NCBI GenBank assembly: GCA_964429695.1
Contig: CAYSCS010000020.1
Coordinates: 1 to 20,585, forward strand
Direction: 5' to 3'
DNA from: CAYSCS01 sp964429695
GTDB taxonomy: Bacteria; Acidobacteriota; Aminicenantia; Aminicenantales; Aminicenantaceae
DNA: 20,585 nucleotides
The notes under the pieces are model-generated. The model worked only from the letters and a program-made list of their open reading frames with translations, made no database searches and had not been told where the DNA came from. The position numbers and the translations under genes were made by a program. Of this stretch, positions 7,294-13,701 are shown piece after piece (position 1 is the first letter of the stretch; every line of letters starts with the position of its first letter).

Positions 7294-7698
7294 TTGAGTC
7301 TAATTCAGTATTACGGAACAGGAAGGAGAAAAACCTCGATAGCAAGGGTCTATCTACGGCCGGGGAAAGGAGAGGTAACTTTATATGTAAACAAGAGACC
7401 AAGGTCTTTTAATGAATATTTTCATGCAGACAGCCAAAAACAGATTATCAAACAACCCCTTTTCTTGACAGAGACAGAAAATAAATTTGACCTTTTTATA
7501 AGAGTAGATGGTGGGGGAACGAGTGGTCAGGCAGAGGCAATTCGTTTAGGTATTGCGAGAGCTTTGGTGGAATTCAATAAAGAATTAAGAAATACATTGA
7601 AAAATGCAGGTTTGCTCACTCGGGATGCCAGGATTAAAGAAAGAAGAAAATATGGATTGCTCAAGGCTCGCAAGGCGCCTCAGTATCACAAGAGATAA
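7294..7698 (+). CDS. rpsI: 30S ribosomal protein S9
   Basis: 134 residues. Starts 'Q-Y-Y-G-T-G-R-R-K-T-S-I-A-R-V', contains 'DLFIRVDGGGTSGQAEAIRLG' and ends with the basic tail 'RKYGLLKARKAPQYHKR' whose last arginine reaches the P-site tRNA. The start is TTG 7294, fixed by AGGAGGA at 7284-7290 three bases upstream and by the absence of a closer ATG. A UUG start is unusual for such a highly expressed gene but the ribosome site is near perfect. It lies 8 bases after rplM, the conserved bacterial pairing. Confidence 0.97.
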   Translation: MSLIQYYGTGRRKTSIARVYLRPGKGEVTLYVNKRPRSFNEYFHADSQKQIIKQPLFLTETENKFDLFIRVDGGGTSGQAEAIRLGIARALVEFNKELRNTLKNAGLLTRDARIKERRKYGLLKARKAPQYHKR

Positions 7699-7711
7699 AG
7701 GAGGATTTCAA

Positions 7712-8527
7712 GTGGTATCAGTGACAATGAAGGAGCTGTTGGAAGCAGGGGTTCATTTCGGACACCAGACGAAAAGATGGAATCCAAAGATGAAAGAATT
7801 CATCTTTGGACAGAGGAACGGCATCTACATCATCGACCTGCAGAAGACGATCAAAATTTTCAAAGAAGCCCTCCAGTTCATAAGCAGTGTGGTTGAAAGC
7901 GGCAAGAACATCCTCATGGTGGGGACAAAGAAGCAGGCACAGGATATCATTCGAGAATATTCTTTAAAATCTGAAGCATTTTATGTCAATCAGCGCTGGC
8001 TAGGTGGGCTTTTAACCAACTTCCAGGTAATCAGAGGAAGCGTGGAGAGGCTCATGGAACTGGAGGAGATGAAGGAGGACGGGCGCTGGGAGTTACTTTC
8101 TAAGAAAGAGCAATCCCGTTTGGAAAAAGTTTTGAAGAAGCTTCAGAAAAATCTGGGGGGCATCAAAGAGATGGTGGAACCACCAGGAGCTATTTTTGTC
8201 ATAGATTCTATAAAAGAAGAGATCGCAATTAAAGAAGCTAAAAAGATGGGTATTCCCATTGTGGCGATTATCGATACCAATGGTGACCCAGAGGATATCG
8301 ACTATCCTATTCCTGGAAATGATGACGCAGTAAGGGCTATAGAGCTTTTCACTTCCAAGGTTTCTGAAGCCATTCTCGAAGGAAAAAAGAGAAGAATGGA
8401 AAAGGAGCTTCAAGAGCAGAAGAAGGAAGAGTCGCCTCCTGAAAGAGAAGAGCTCGAAGTGCAGAGAGAGCTCTCTTCGAGGGCTAAAGAAGAAGAGAAG
8501 ATCGGGGAGAGTGAAGTAAAAGTCTAG
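7712..8527 (+). CDS. rpsB: 30S ribosomal protein S2
   Basis: 271 residues from GTG 7712, selected because AAGGAGG (7698-7704) ends seven bases upstream; an internal ATG at 7727 would remove five residues. Hallmarks are 'LLEAGVHFGHQTKRWNPKM', 'FIFGQRNGIYIIDLQKT', 'NQRWLGGLLTNF' and 'PGAIFVIDS', plus the 'DTNGDPEDIDYPIPGNDDA' block. The final ~40 residues form a highly charged Glu/Lys extension, probably flexible. The ribosome site overlaps the end of rpsI, so the genes are tightly coupled. Confidence 0.97.
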   Translation: MVSVTMKELLEAGVHFGHQTKRWNPKMKEFIFGQRNGIYIIDLQKTIKIFKEALQFISSVVESGKNILMVGTKKQAQDIIREYSLKSEAFYVNQRWLGGLLTNFQVIRGSVERLMELEEMKEDGRWELLSKKEQSRLEKVLKKLQKNLGGIKEMVEPPGAIFVIDSIKEEIAIKEAKKMGIPIVAIIDTNGDPEDIDYPIPGNDDAVRAIELFTSKVSEAILEGKKRRMEKELQEQKKEESPPEREELEVQRELSSRAKEEEKIGESEVKV

Positions 8528-8541
8528 AAAAGGAGCAAATA

Positions 8542-9138
8542 ATGGCGATAGAAATGGAATTGATCAAGGAACTCCGACAACGCACAGGATTAGGTGTGAT
8601 GGAGTGTAAGAAGGCGCTTGAGGAGAGCGGAGGAGACATCGAAAAGGCAATTCTAGTTTTGCGCAAGAAGGGACTTTCCCGAGCAAAAGAAAAGATGACC
8701 CGTGATACAGCAGAGGGCATCATTGGTTCATACATCCATTTAGAGGGGAAGATAGGTGTTCTTGTCGAAGTAAATTGTGAATCAGACTTTGTAGCTAGGA
8801 ACGAAGAATTTAAGGAGATGGTTAAGAATATAGCCCTCCAGATAGCAGCCGCAAACCCAAAATACATCTCGAAGGAAGATATTCCCGAGAGTGTCCTCAA
8901 ACAGGAAAAAGATATCATTCGAGAGCAATTCAAAGATTCCAAGAAACCAGCTGAGATAGTGGAAAGGATAGTGGAGGGGAAGCTTGGTAAATTCTATGAA
9001 GAAGTGTGTCTTCTTGATCAGCCTTACATCAAGGATGACAAGCTTTCGGTAAGGGAGTTTATTGCCTCGCATATCGCAAAATTTGGTGAAAATATAAGGG
9101 TAAGAAGATTTGCCAGGTTTGAACTTGGCAAATCATAA
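8542..9138 (+). CDS. tsf: Elongation factor Ts, short form
   Basis: Nucleotide-exchange factor that recycles EF-Tu-GDP. It has 198 residues, like the short EF-Ts of Thermus and clearly less than the 283 of E. coli. The UBA-like N-terminal domain 'IKELRQRTGLGVMECKKALE' is followed by the exchange motif 'CESDFVARN' (equivalent to the usual C-x-T-D-F-V). A single core subdomain follows, with 'FYEEVCLLDQPYIKDD' before the end. AGGAG lies upstream of the ATG. It follows rpsB by 14 bases, the standard order. Confidence 0.97.
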   Translation: MAIEMELIKELRQRTGLGVMECKKALEESGGDIEKAILVLRKKGLSRAKEKMTRDTAEGIIGSYIHLEGKIGVLVEVNCESDFVARNEEFKEMVKNIALQIAAANPKYISKEDIPESVLKQEKDIIREQFKDSKKPAEIVERIVEGKLGKFYEEVCLLDQPYIKDDKLSVREFIASHIAKFGENIRVRRFARFELGKS

Positions 9139-9147
9139 GAATTCATC

Positions 9148-9867
9148 ATGCCTCAAGATAAACCAGCTTACCAGAGGATCTTGCTCAAACTTTCTGGTGA
9201 GTCGCTTCTAGGGAGGCTTCCTTACGGGATAGATATCGCCACTACTCGATCCATAGCTAGGGAAATAAAGGAAACTCATGACCTCGGCGTGGAAATAGCC
9301 ATCATGATTGGGGGAGGAAATATCTTTAGAGGAATAAAAGGCTCAGATGAAGGCATGGACCGTGTTTCTGCTGATTACATAGGATTATTGGCAACGGTTA
9401 TCAACGGCATTGCCCTCCAAGATGCTTTGGAGAAAGAGGGTGTTTTTACCCGTCACATTTCGGCGATTGAAGTTGAGGCGATAGCAGAGCCTTTCATAAG
9501 GAGGAGGGCAGTCAGACATCTGGAGAAGGGAAGGATTCTAATCTTTAGTGCAGGTCTTGGAAGTCCATATTTTACCACTGATACGGCTGCAGCGCTCAGG
9601 GCCCTTGAGATTAAAGCTCAGGTCCTTCTCAAAGCCACGAAGGTTGATGGTGTTTACACTGCCGATCCCTTGATTGATAAGAATGCAAAGAAATTCACCT
9701 CCATCAGGTACCTGGATGTCATCAATAAAGGTTTAAGGGCGATGGATACAACTGCAATTTCCCTTTGCAAAGATAACAACATTCCCATAATCGTCTTCGA
9801 CCTCAAGAAGAGGGGAAACATCAAGAAGGCGGTCTTGGGAAGGAGAGTAGGAACACTCATTTATTGA
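9148..9867 (+). CDS. pyrH: UMP kinase (uridylate kinase)
   Basis: Phosphorylates UMP to UDP in pyrimidine nucleotide synthesis, as a hexamer of the amino-acid-kinase fold. It has 239 residues. Visible are the phosphate loop 'KLSGESLLG' (14-22), 'GGGNIFRG' (55-62), the UMP-region 'DYIGLLATVINGIALQDALE' and 'FTTDTAAALRA' (142-152), plus 'ATKVDGVYTADP'. The segment usually written G-T-G-N-P-(F/Y) appears as GLGSPY (136-141), a departure at the acceptor-binding loop. It lies 9 bases after tsf with only a weak ribosome site. Confidence 0.97.
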   Translation: MPQDKPAYQRILLKLSGESLLGRLPYGIDIATTRSIAREIKETHDLGVEIAIMIGGGNIFRGIKGSDEGMDRVSADYIGLLATVINGIALQDALEKEGVFTRHISAIEVEAIAEPFIRRRAVRHLEKGRILIFSAGLGSPYFTTDTAAALRALEIKAQVLLKATKVDGVYTADPLIDKNAKKFTSIRYLDVINKGLRAMDTTAISLCKDNNIPIIVFDLKKRGNIKKAVLGRRVGTLIY

Positions 9868-9874
9868 AATCTCA

Positions 9875-9901
9875 AGAGTTCCCGAGCAATCGGGAAGCTC
9901 T
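9875..9901 (+). other. Intergenic hairpin with GNRA tetraloop between pyrH and frr
   Basis: TTCCCGA (9879-9885) and TCGGGAA (9890-9896) pair around the tetraloop GCAA. After a single bulged G (9897), CTCT (9898-9901) pairs with AGAG (9875-9878), giving 11 bp in total. No T-run follows, so it is not a standard terminator. It may modulate mRNA stability or read-through within the operon; function is unknown. Confidence 0.6.
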
Positions 9902-9934
9902 ACAAAATATCTAAGATCACGGGGAGTAAGGGAA

Positions 9935-10495
9935 ATGGTCAAAGATATCTTGAAAGAGCTTGAGAAAAACATGAAGGTTTCGGTTGAACATTTCAGAAAA
10001 GATTTGAGTAAACTTAGAACAGGCAGAGCAAATCTTGCCCTTTTCGAAGAAATAAAAGTGAATTATTACGGAAGCCTGCTCCCCCTCAATCAAGTGGCTA
10101 CCCTTGGAGTTCCAGACCCTACCCTGGTTACTATTCAGCCCTGGGACCCTTCCTTATTGGAGACCATCGATAAATCAATCCGTACCTCTGACCTTGGACT
10201 GAATCCCATAAACGATGGCAAAATCCTGAAGGTCCCCATCCCTCCCCTGGATGAGGAGAGGAGGAGGGAAATGGCTAAAAGAGTCAAGAAGATGCTGGAG
10301 GAGGAGAAGACAGTGCTCCGCAACCTGAGGAGAGAAAGCAAGGAAAAGATTGAAAAGCTGGAGGAGGAAAAGAAAATAACGGAGGATGATAAGTTCTGGG
10401 GTTTTGAGAAGCTTCAGGAGGTTATGGATGAATACACAAGGAAGCTTGAAGAGCTAGCGGAGGCTAAGGAAAGAGAAATCCTGGAGCTCAAATGA
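9935..10495 (+). CDS. frr: Ribosome recycling factor
   Basis: Splits post-termination ribosomes together with EF-G. It has 186 residues, the normal size. The pattern 'M-K-V-S-V-E-H-F-R-K-D-L-S-K-L-R-T-G-R-A' is the signature of helix 1. 'YYGSLLPLNQVATLGVPDP' with 'TLVTIQPWDPS' forms domain II. 'PIPPLDEERRREMAKRVKKM' and the closing long charged helices complete the fold. The ribosome site is GGGAGTAAGGG before ATG 9935. It is the last gene of the operon and converges with the next gene over six bases. Confidence 0.97.
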   Translation: MVKDILKELEKNMKVSVEHFRKDLSKLRTGRANLALFEEIKVNYYGSLLPLNQVATLGVPDPTLVTIQPWDPSLLETIDKSIRTSDLGLNPINDGKILKVPIPPLDEERRREMAKRVKKMLEEEKTVLRNLRRESKEKIEKLEEEKKITEDDKFWGFEKLQEVMDEYTRKLEELAEAKEREILELK

Positions 10496-10501
10496 AACTT
10501 T

Positions 10502-11410
10502 TTAACCCTTCCTTTTGAAGATATCTTCTGAGGTTCCAAATTTTGTTCTCACTACGACCCCCCACCCGATGATACTCAAGACAAAAGAAAATAGCGGACC
10601 CAAGAGAGGAACGAAGCCAATCAAACCGATGATGAGGAGGCCGATGATGACGGCTACTACAATCGAGGGCTGCCTTCCTGTGAGGGACCGGGAGAGGCTT
10701 TCTCCAAAGAAGTGATATAGGACAACCTGTCCGAAGACCTTGATGATTAATCCCAGGAAGATTAATGCCACCAGAATCGGTATTCCTATTATGAGGAGGG
10801 AGAGTAGAGCAGAGAAGATGATGAGACCGACAAAAATGACAATGGCAAGAAGCCCCGTGGCAAAAATAGGCCAGAAAGCCTTTCTGATCTGGGAGGAAGA
10901 AAAAGCAATCTGTTTGGGGAATAAGACTGAAAGAATAACGGCAAGAATGAACCAGAGAAAGAGGATGATCAATTTGATGATGATAAGAAAAGGAATGATT
11001 GCCCCAAGCCCCATTCCGCTTAAAAAACTAAAAACATTTCCCAGGGATTTCAGCTCAAAAAAGATTGTATCTCCCTTGATTGTGGCTCCAGATTCCTTCT
11101 CCAATGTCCCGCCAATAGAGACAACGTCTCCTTTTATGAGTGCGGAGGGCTTGAGAATTATCTTTGAGCCGATCCCCACCACCGCCTCCCCTACTTCGCC
11201 CTCTACAAGGATTTTTCCTCCGAAAGCGAGCACACTCTCAGTGACTTTTCCTTGGATGATGACCTCGCCCCCTAAAGCGATTATATTTTCCTGAACCTCC
11301 CCTTCTTCAACCAAGATGTTTTTATGGACCACTACTCCCTGTCCACAAAGAAGAGTATAGGGGAGAAAAAGGATGACCAAAAATGCGGAAAGAAGGTCCT
11401 TATGTCTCAT
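10502..11410 (-). CDS. Bactofilin-like polytopic membrane protein
   Basis: 302 residues. An N-terminal signal or membrane segment (1-22) precedes a repetitive beta region (about 26-118) built of 'G-(E/K)-V-x-E' and 'G-G-x-(I/V)-x-(V/I)-x-G' units, which resembles the polymer-forming bactofilin fold. About five membrane segments follow (about 130-285), rich in Ile, Leu and Gly. Similar proteins with a bactofilin-like head and a hydrophobic tail occur downstream of sigma/anti-sigma pairs in several phyla (my recollection, not searched). The ATG overlaps the anti-sigma stop by four bases (ATGA), implying translational coupling. Function is unknown; a structural or sensing role at the envelope is inference. 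Confidence 0.75.
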   Translation of the reverse strand: MRHKDLLSAFLVILFLPYTLLCGQGVVVHKNILVEEGEVQENIIALGGEVIIQGKVTESVLAFGGKILVEGEVGEAVVGIGSKIILKPSALIKGDVVSIGGTLEKESGATIKGDTIFFELKSLGNVFSFLSGMGLGAIIPFLIIIKLIILFLWFILAVILSVLFPKQIAFSSSQIRKAFWPIFATGLLAIVIFVGLIIFSALLSLLIIGIPILVALIFLGLIIKVFGQVVLYHFFGESLSRSLTGRQPSIVVAVIIGLLIIGLIGFVPLLGPLFSFVLSIIGWGVVVRTKFGTSEDIFKRKG

Positions 11411-11982
11411 ATTCTTTCTCCTCTGCTGACTTTTTTCATCATTAGATAAATAAAAAAAGAGATTATGATAAGAATAACTCCAGCGCTCATCATCTGAATT
11501 TCTGGTGTGATGAGGGTTGTAATTTTTGAGAATCCCTTAATTATGATATTTACTATAAGGAAAAGCGTTCTTGAAAGAATAATAATCATCTTTATTATTT
11601 TGGCTAAAAAAACAAGAATACCCTTAGTAAAATTTAAAATCAGGTTGGTGAAGTTTTGAAGGATTTCAGAAAGATATTTAACTGGGTTTAGGATTAAAGT
11701 CAGAAAAATAAAGATACTTACGGATCCTGCCACAGCCAACCAAATTCCTTTGGCAAATAGATTTTTTCTGGAAAAGAGACGTTCCACTGTTTTTATGGTG
11801 AAATCAGGGGGAGTTTCCCAGAGCGGGATGTCTTTTAGGGCTTCAAGAAACATCCGCCTCTCTTCGAGAGCCTCTTTACATTTATCACAAGTTAGGAGAT
11901 GTTCTTTTATTTTTATCCTCTCTGAGGGCGAAATTTCTTCCTCAAGAAAAAGATAAATCTCTTCTCCACTTAGGCAATTCAT
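11407..11982 (-). CDS. Zinc-finger anti-sigma factor (membrane)
   Basis: Likely holds the neighbouring ECF sigma factor inactive at the membrane. About 191 residues from ATG 11982, preferred because AGGGA lies five bases upstream; the alternative ATG 11997 adds five residues and overlaps the sigma gene. The N-terminal ZAS domain shows C3 and the H-x3-C-x2-C motif as H28, C32 and C35. Three or so membrane-like stretches follow (about 80-105, 115-155 and 165-185), more than the single span common in the class. No periplasmic sensor domain is visible, so the signal may come from the membrane itself or from the downstream bactofilin-like partner. Confidence 0.85.
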   Translation of the reverse strand: MNCLSGEEIYLFLEEEISPSERIKIKEHLLTCDKCKEALEERRMFLEALKDIPLWETPPDFTIKTVERLFSRKNLFAKGIWLAVAGSVSIFIFLTLILNPVKYLSEILQNFTNLILNFTKGILVFLAKIIKMIIILSRTLFLIVNIIIKGFSKITTLITPEIQMMSAGVILIIISFFIYLMMKKVSRGERI

Positions 11983-11983
11983 T

Positions 11984-12550
11984 TCATTCCCTGACATAAA
12001 GCCTTATTAGTTCTTTGGCTTGAAAAATCTTATTTTTCACGCTTCCTAAAGGCATCCCTTTAATCTCCGCGATTTCTTCGTAACTTAATCCATTGATGTG
12101 TCTCCAGACAAATAGTTCCCTTAAGGGAGAGGGTATCCTTTCGAGGGCTTTTTCTATTTTTTCTCTAAGCTCTGCCATTTCATATTTTCTTAAGGGAGGA
12201 GGCTCGTGGTTTGGAACCTGGAAGTGAAGATGAGCAGACTTATCATTTTTATGACTGTCAAGAGAGAATGTCGCTATCTTTTTTTTTCTCCAGTGGTCGA
12301 TGATGTAATTAGAGGCAATCTTGAAAAGCCATGTTTGGAATTTGTACCGAGGTTTGTATGAAGGAAGGGAGGAGTAAGTTTTGATGAAAATCTCCTGAGA
12401 GAGGTCGAGTGCTAGCTCTCTTTCTCCAACCATTCTTCCTATATAGTTAAAGAGGGGCTTTTGATATTTTCGAATGATCATCTCGAAGGCCTCTTTTTCT
12501 CCTTTTAAGGTTCTTGCAACTAGTTCCTGGTCTTCATTCATGGAGGACAT
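11984..12550 (-). CDS. ECF-type RNA polymerase sigma factor
   Basis: 188 residues. The sigma-2 region (about 20-90) includes the core-binding 'LDLSQEIFIKTYSSL' and the -10-recognition 'F-Q-T-W-L-F-K-I-A-S-N'. After a charged linker, sigma-4 (about 128-183) has 'LRELFVWRHINGLSYEEIA' and 'IKGMPLGSVKNKIFQAKE', a normal helix-turn-helix for the -35 box. The start ATG 12550 has GAGG five bases upstream. The 3' end sits directly against the anti-sigma gene, the standard co-transcribed arrangement. A small hairpin spans the start. The promoter it recognises is not evident here, although autoregulation is usual for the family. Confidence 0.95.
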   Translation of the reverse strand: MSSMNEDQELVARTLKGEKEAFEMIIRKYQKPLFNYIGRMVGERELALDLSQEIFIKTYSSLPSYKPRYKFQTWLFKIASNYIIDHWRKKKIATFSLDSHKNDKSAHLHFQVPNHEPPPLRKYEMAELREKIEKALERIPSPLRELFVWRHINGLSYEEIAEIKGMPLGSVKNKIFQAKELIRLYVRE

Positions 12551-12570
12551 CCTGTCCTCAAATGATTATA
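12543..12570 (-). promoter_or_regulatory. Start-region hairpin and -10 box of the sigma gene
   Basis: GAGGAC and GTCCTC (12543-12548 and 12554-12559) are perfect complements around a 5-base loop. In the leftward mRNA the Shine-Dalgarno GAGG is in one arm and the start codon is at the loop. A perfect TATAAT lies at 12570-12565, fourteen bases before the ATG, but has no good -35 hexamer. If used, the transcript would begin near the GAGG. Confidence 0.35.
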
Positions 12571-12608
12571 CGATGAAAGTCATATTTGGTTTAGAGAAAT
12601 GTCCTAAA

Positions 12609-13232
12609 TTAATCTTCTATGACTTCCACATCAGGAGGGAGTTCAAGCTTGAATACATCCTCAGATAGATTTATATTTACCTGGATAAGCGAGAATTTGA
12701 ACTCAGACTTATTTCCTTCCCAATCAAAAAAGATTGCCCTTTTTATGAGCCATGATTTCTTATCAATTTCAAGGAGGATGAAAGAATCAGGGTCCTCTCT
12801 TTGAATCAATCTTATCTGGAAAGCTTCCCTATTTTCGGTGGGAAGAGGGCTTAGTTCAATTTTGTATTCAGAGGTAATCTCGCTTTCACCAGATAGTAAA
12901 GATATAATTTGAGAAGGATATTCCTGTTTCAAGAGATTAAATTTCGTTAATTGTTTTTCTTCTGGAAGATATTCTAGAAAATAGTGGCCATCAAGAAGGT
13001 AGATTCTTTTCTCAGGCTCTTTATATTCCCATTTCATCAAGTGAGGTTTCTTGAAGAAAAAATCTCCTCTTTCCCTAAGGGGTGTGGAGATTGTCGAAGA
13101 ATAATAAATATGTTCAAATTTCGCTTTAAGTGAATGAAGAGACTTCAACTTTTGTTCTAGTCTGCTTCCGATTTCCTCTGCGGTATAGTTTGTGTTGAAG
13201 AGGATAAGAAAGAAAAAGAAAAATTTCTTCAT
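12609..13232 (-). CDS. lolA: Outer-membrane lipoprotein carrier protein LolA-like
   Basis: Periplasmic chaperone ferrying lipoproteins from the LolCDE complex to the outer membrane. It has 207 residues with a signal peptide (1-18). The LolA core is recognisable in 'LHSLKAKFEHIYYSS', 'RERGDFFFKKPHLMKWEYKEPEKR' written in two halves, and 'YLLDGHYFLEYLPEEKQL' followed by a beta-rich C-terminal half. No genes for LolB or LolCDE are in the window. The ATG has no Shine-Dalgarno sequence; an extended -10 box TGGTATAAT ends nine bases upstream. The sigma gene follows after 58 bases. The family is divergent, so the call is at domain level. Confidence 0.85.
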   Translation of the reverse strand: MKKFFFFFLILFNTNYTAEEIGSRLEQKLKSLHSLKAKFEHIYYSSTISTPLRERGDFFFKKPHLMKWEYKEPEKRIYLLDGHYFLEYLPEEKQLTKFNLLKQEYPSQIISLLSGESEITSEYKIELSPLPTENREAFQIRLIQREDPDSFILLEIDKKSWLIKRAIFFDWEGNKSEFKFSLIQVNINLSEDVFKLELPPDVEVIED

Positions 13233-13465
13233 CTTGTCTGGATTATACCATATTCTCTATCCCCCCAGGAATTTCTAAAAAAGGAGAAAAAATTCAGAGG
13301 ATGCCCATAGAATGATCGCTTCTCCTCATCCACGGATAAGTCAACAAGCTCTCCCACTCCAGATGGATTGTTTGGGTTAGATTCTCTCCCGCTTAAAAAC
13401 AAGTTAAGAAGAAGTACTCCCTCACTCTCTTTGAAAATAAGTAAGTTTGAAATTTTTAAAACTGA
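13229..13465 (-). other. Open frame without ATG upstream of lolA
   Basis: A leftward frame of 78 codons between stops, ending in TGA that overlaps the lolA ATG as ATGA. It reads, in part, 'VLLLNLFLSGRESNPNNP' and 'GELVDLSVDEEKRSFYG'. There is no ATG; possible starts are TTG near 13402 and GTG near 13357, neither with a ribosome site. I recognise no family. It could be a decayed gene 3' end, or chance. Confidence 0.2.
13242..13250 (-). promoter_or_regulatory. Extended -10 promoter of lolA, near-leaderless
   Basis: Reading leftward, TGG-TATAAT (13250-13242) has the TGn extension and a perfect -10 hexamer. Nine bases separate it from the lolA ATG, so transcription would start only about two or three bases before it. 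No -35 match is present, as usual for extended -10 promoters. A competing reading is an upstream ORF overlapping the ATG (13229-13465). Confidence 0.55.
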
Positions 13466-13662
13466 TTAGACCTAAATTGTAAAAAAATATAAAAAAGATG
13501 TTTGGAAATAAACATTTCTCGAGAGTTAGGGAGATATGAAGGGAGAAAAATTAGAAGAATATTTTCGCTTTAAGAGGATTATTAATTTTTGGATCTCAAA
13601 TTCAGAATTTTTAACAGTAAATTTTATGATGATGGAAAATAGGGCTATTCGAATATTTTAAT
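13466..13662. other. AT-rich remainder of the 469-bp gap before the symporter gene
   Basis: The gap 13233-13701 holds the lolA promoter, the ATG-less frame and the symporter promoter. In the rest I see only a 41-codon rightward frame from ATG 13536 to 13661, with GGGAG just two bases upstream and no family resemblance, and a weak 8-bp inverted repeat near 13498-13519. No tRNA or small RNA is evident. Confidence 0.3.
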
Positions 13663-13691
13663 TTGATTGAGCGGAGGATTATTGTTATAAA
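13663..13691 (+). promoter_or_regulatory. Promoter of the symporter gene, near-leaderless
   Basis: TTGATT (13663-13668), 17-base spacer, TATAAA (13686-13691). Only ten bases separate the -10 box from the ATG at 13702, so the transcript would carry about three or four leader bases. The only GGAGG nearby (13673-13677) lies inside the spacer, upstream of the expected RNA start. Confidence 0.6.
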
Positions 13692-13701
13692 TTGCTGAAT
13701 A

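Noticed and set aside
7604..7711. Upstream extension of rpsB starting at ATG 7604
   Set aside because: It overlaps rpsI in another frame; AAGGAGG at 7698-7704 and family length fix the start at GTG 7712.
10740..11294. Rightward 184-codon ORF rich in Met, Arg and Lys
   Set aside because: It is the antisense shadow of the membrane-protein gene; low-complexity composition reflects the hydrophobic codons of the other strand.
13330..13400. tRNA-like segment on the + strand (GGGTTAGATTC near 13375)
   Set aside because: No D-arm, no anticodon stem and no 7-bp acceptor pairing could be built.
13536..13661. 41-codon rightward ORF in the gap before the symporter
   Set aside because: Shine-Dalgarno-like GGGAG is only two bases from the ATG, the region is AT-rich and no family is recognisable.
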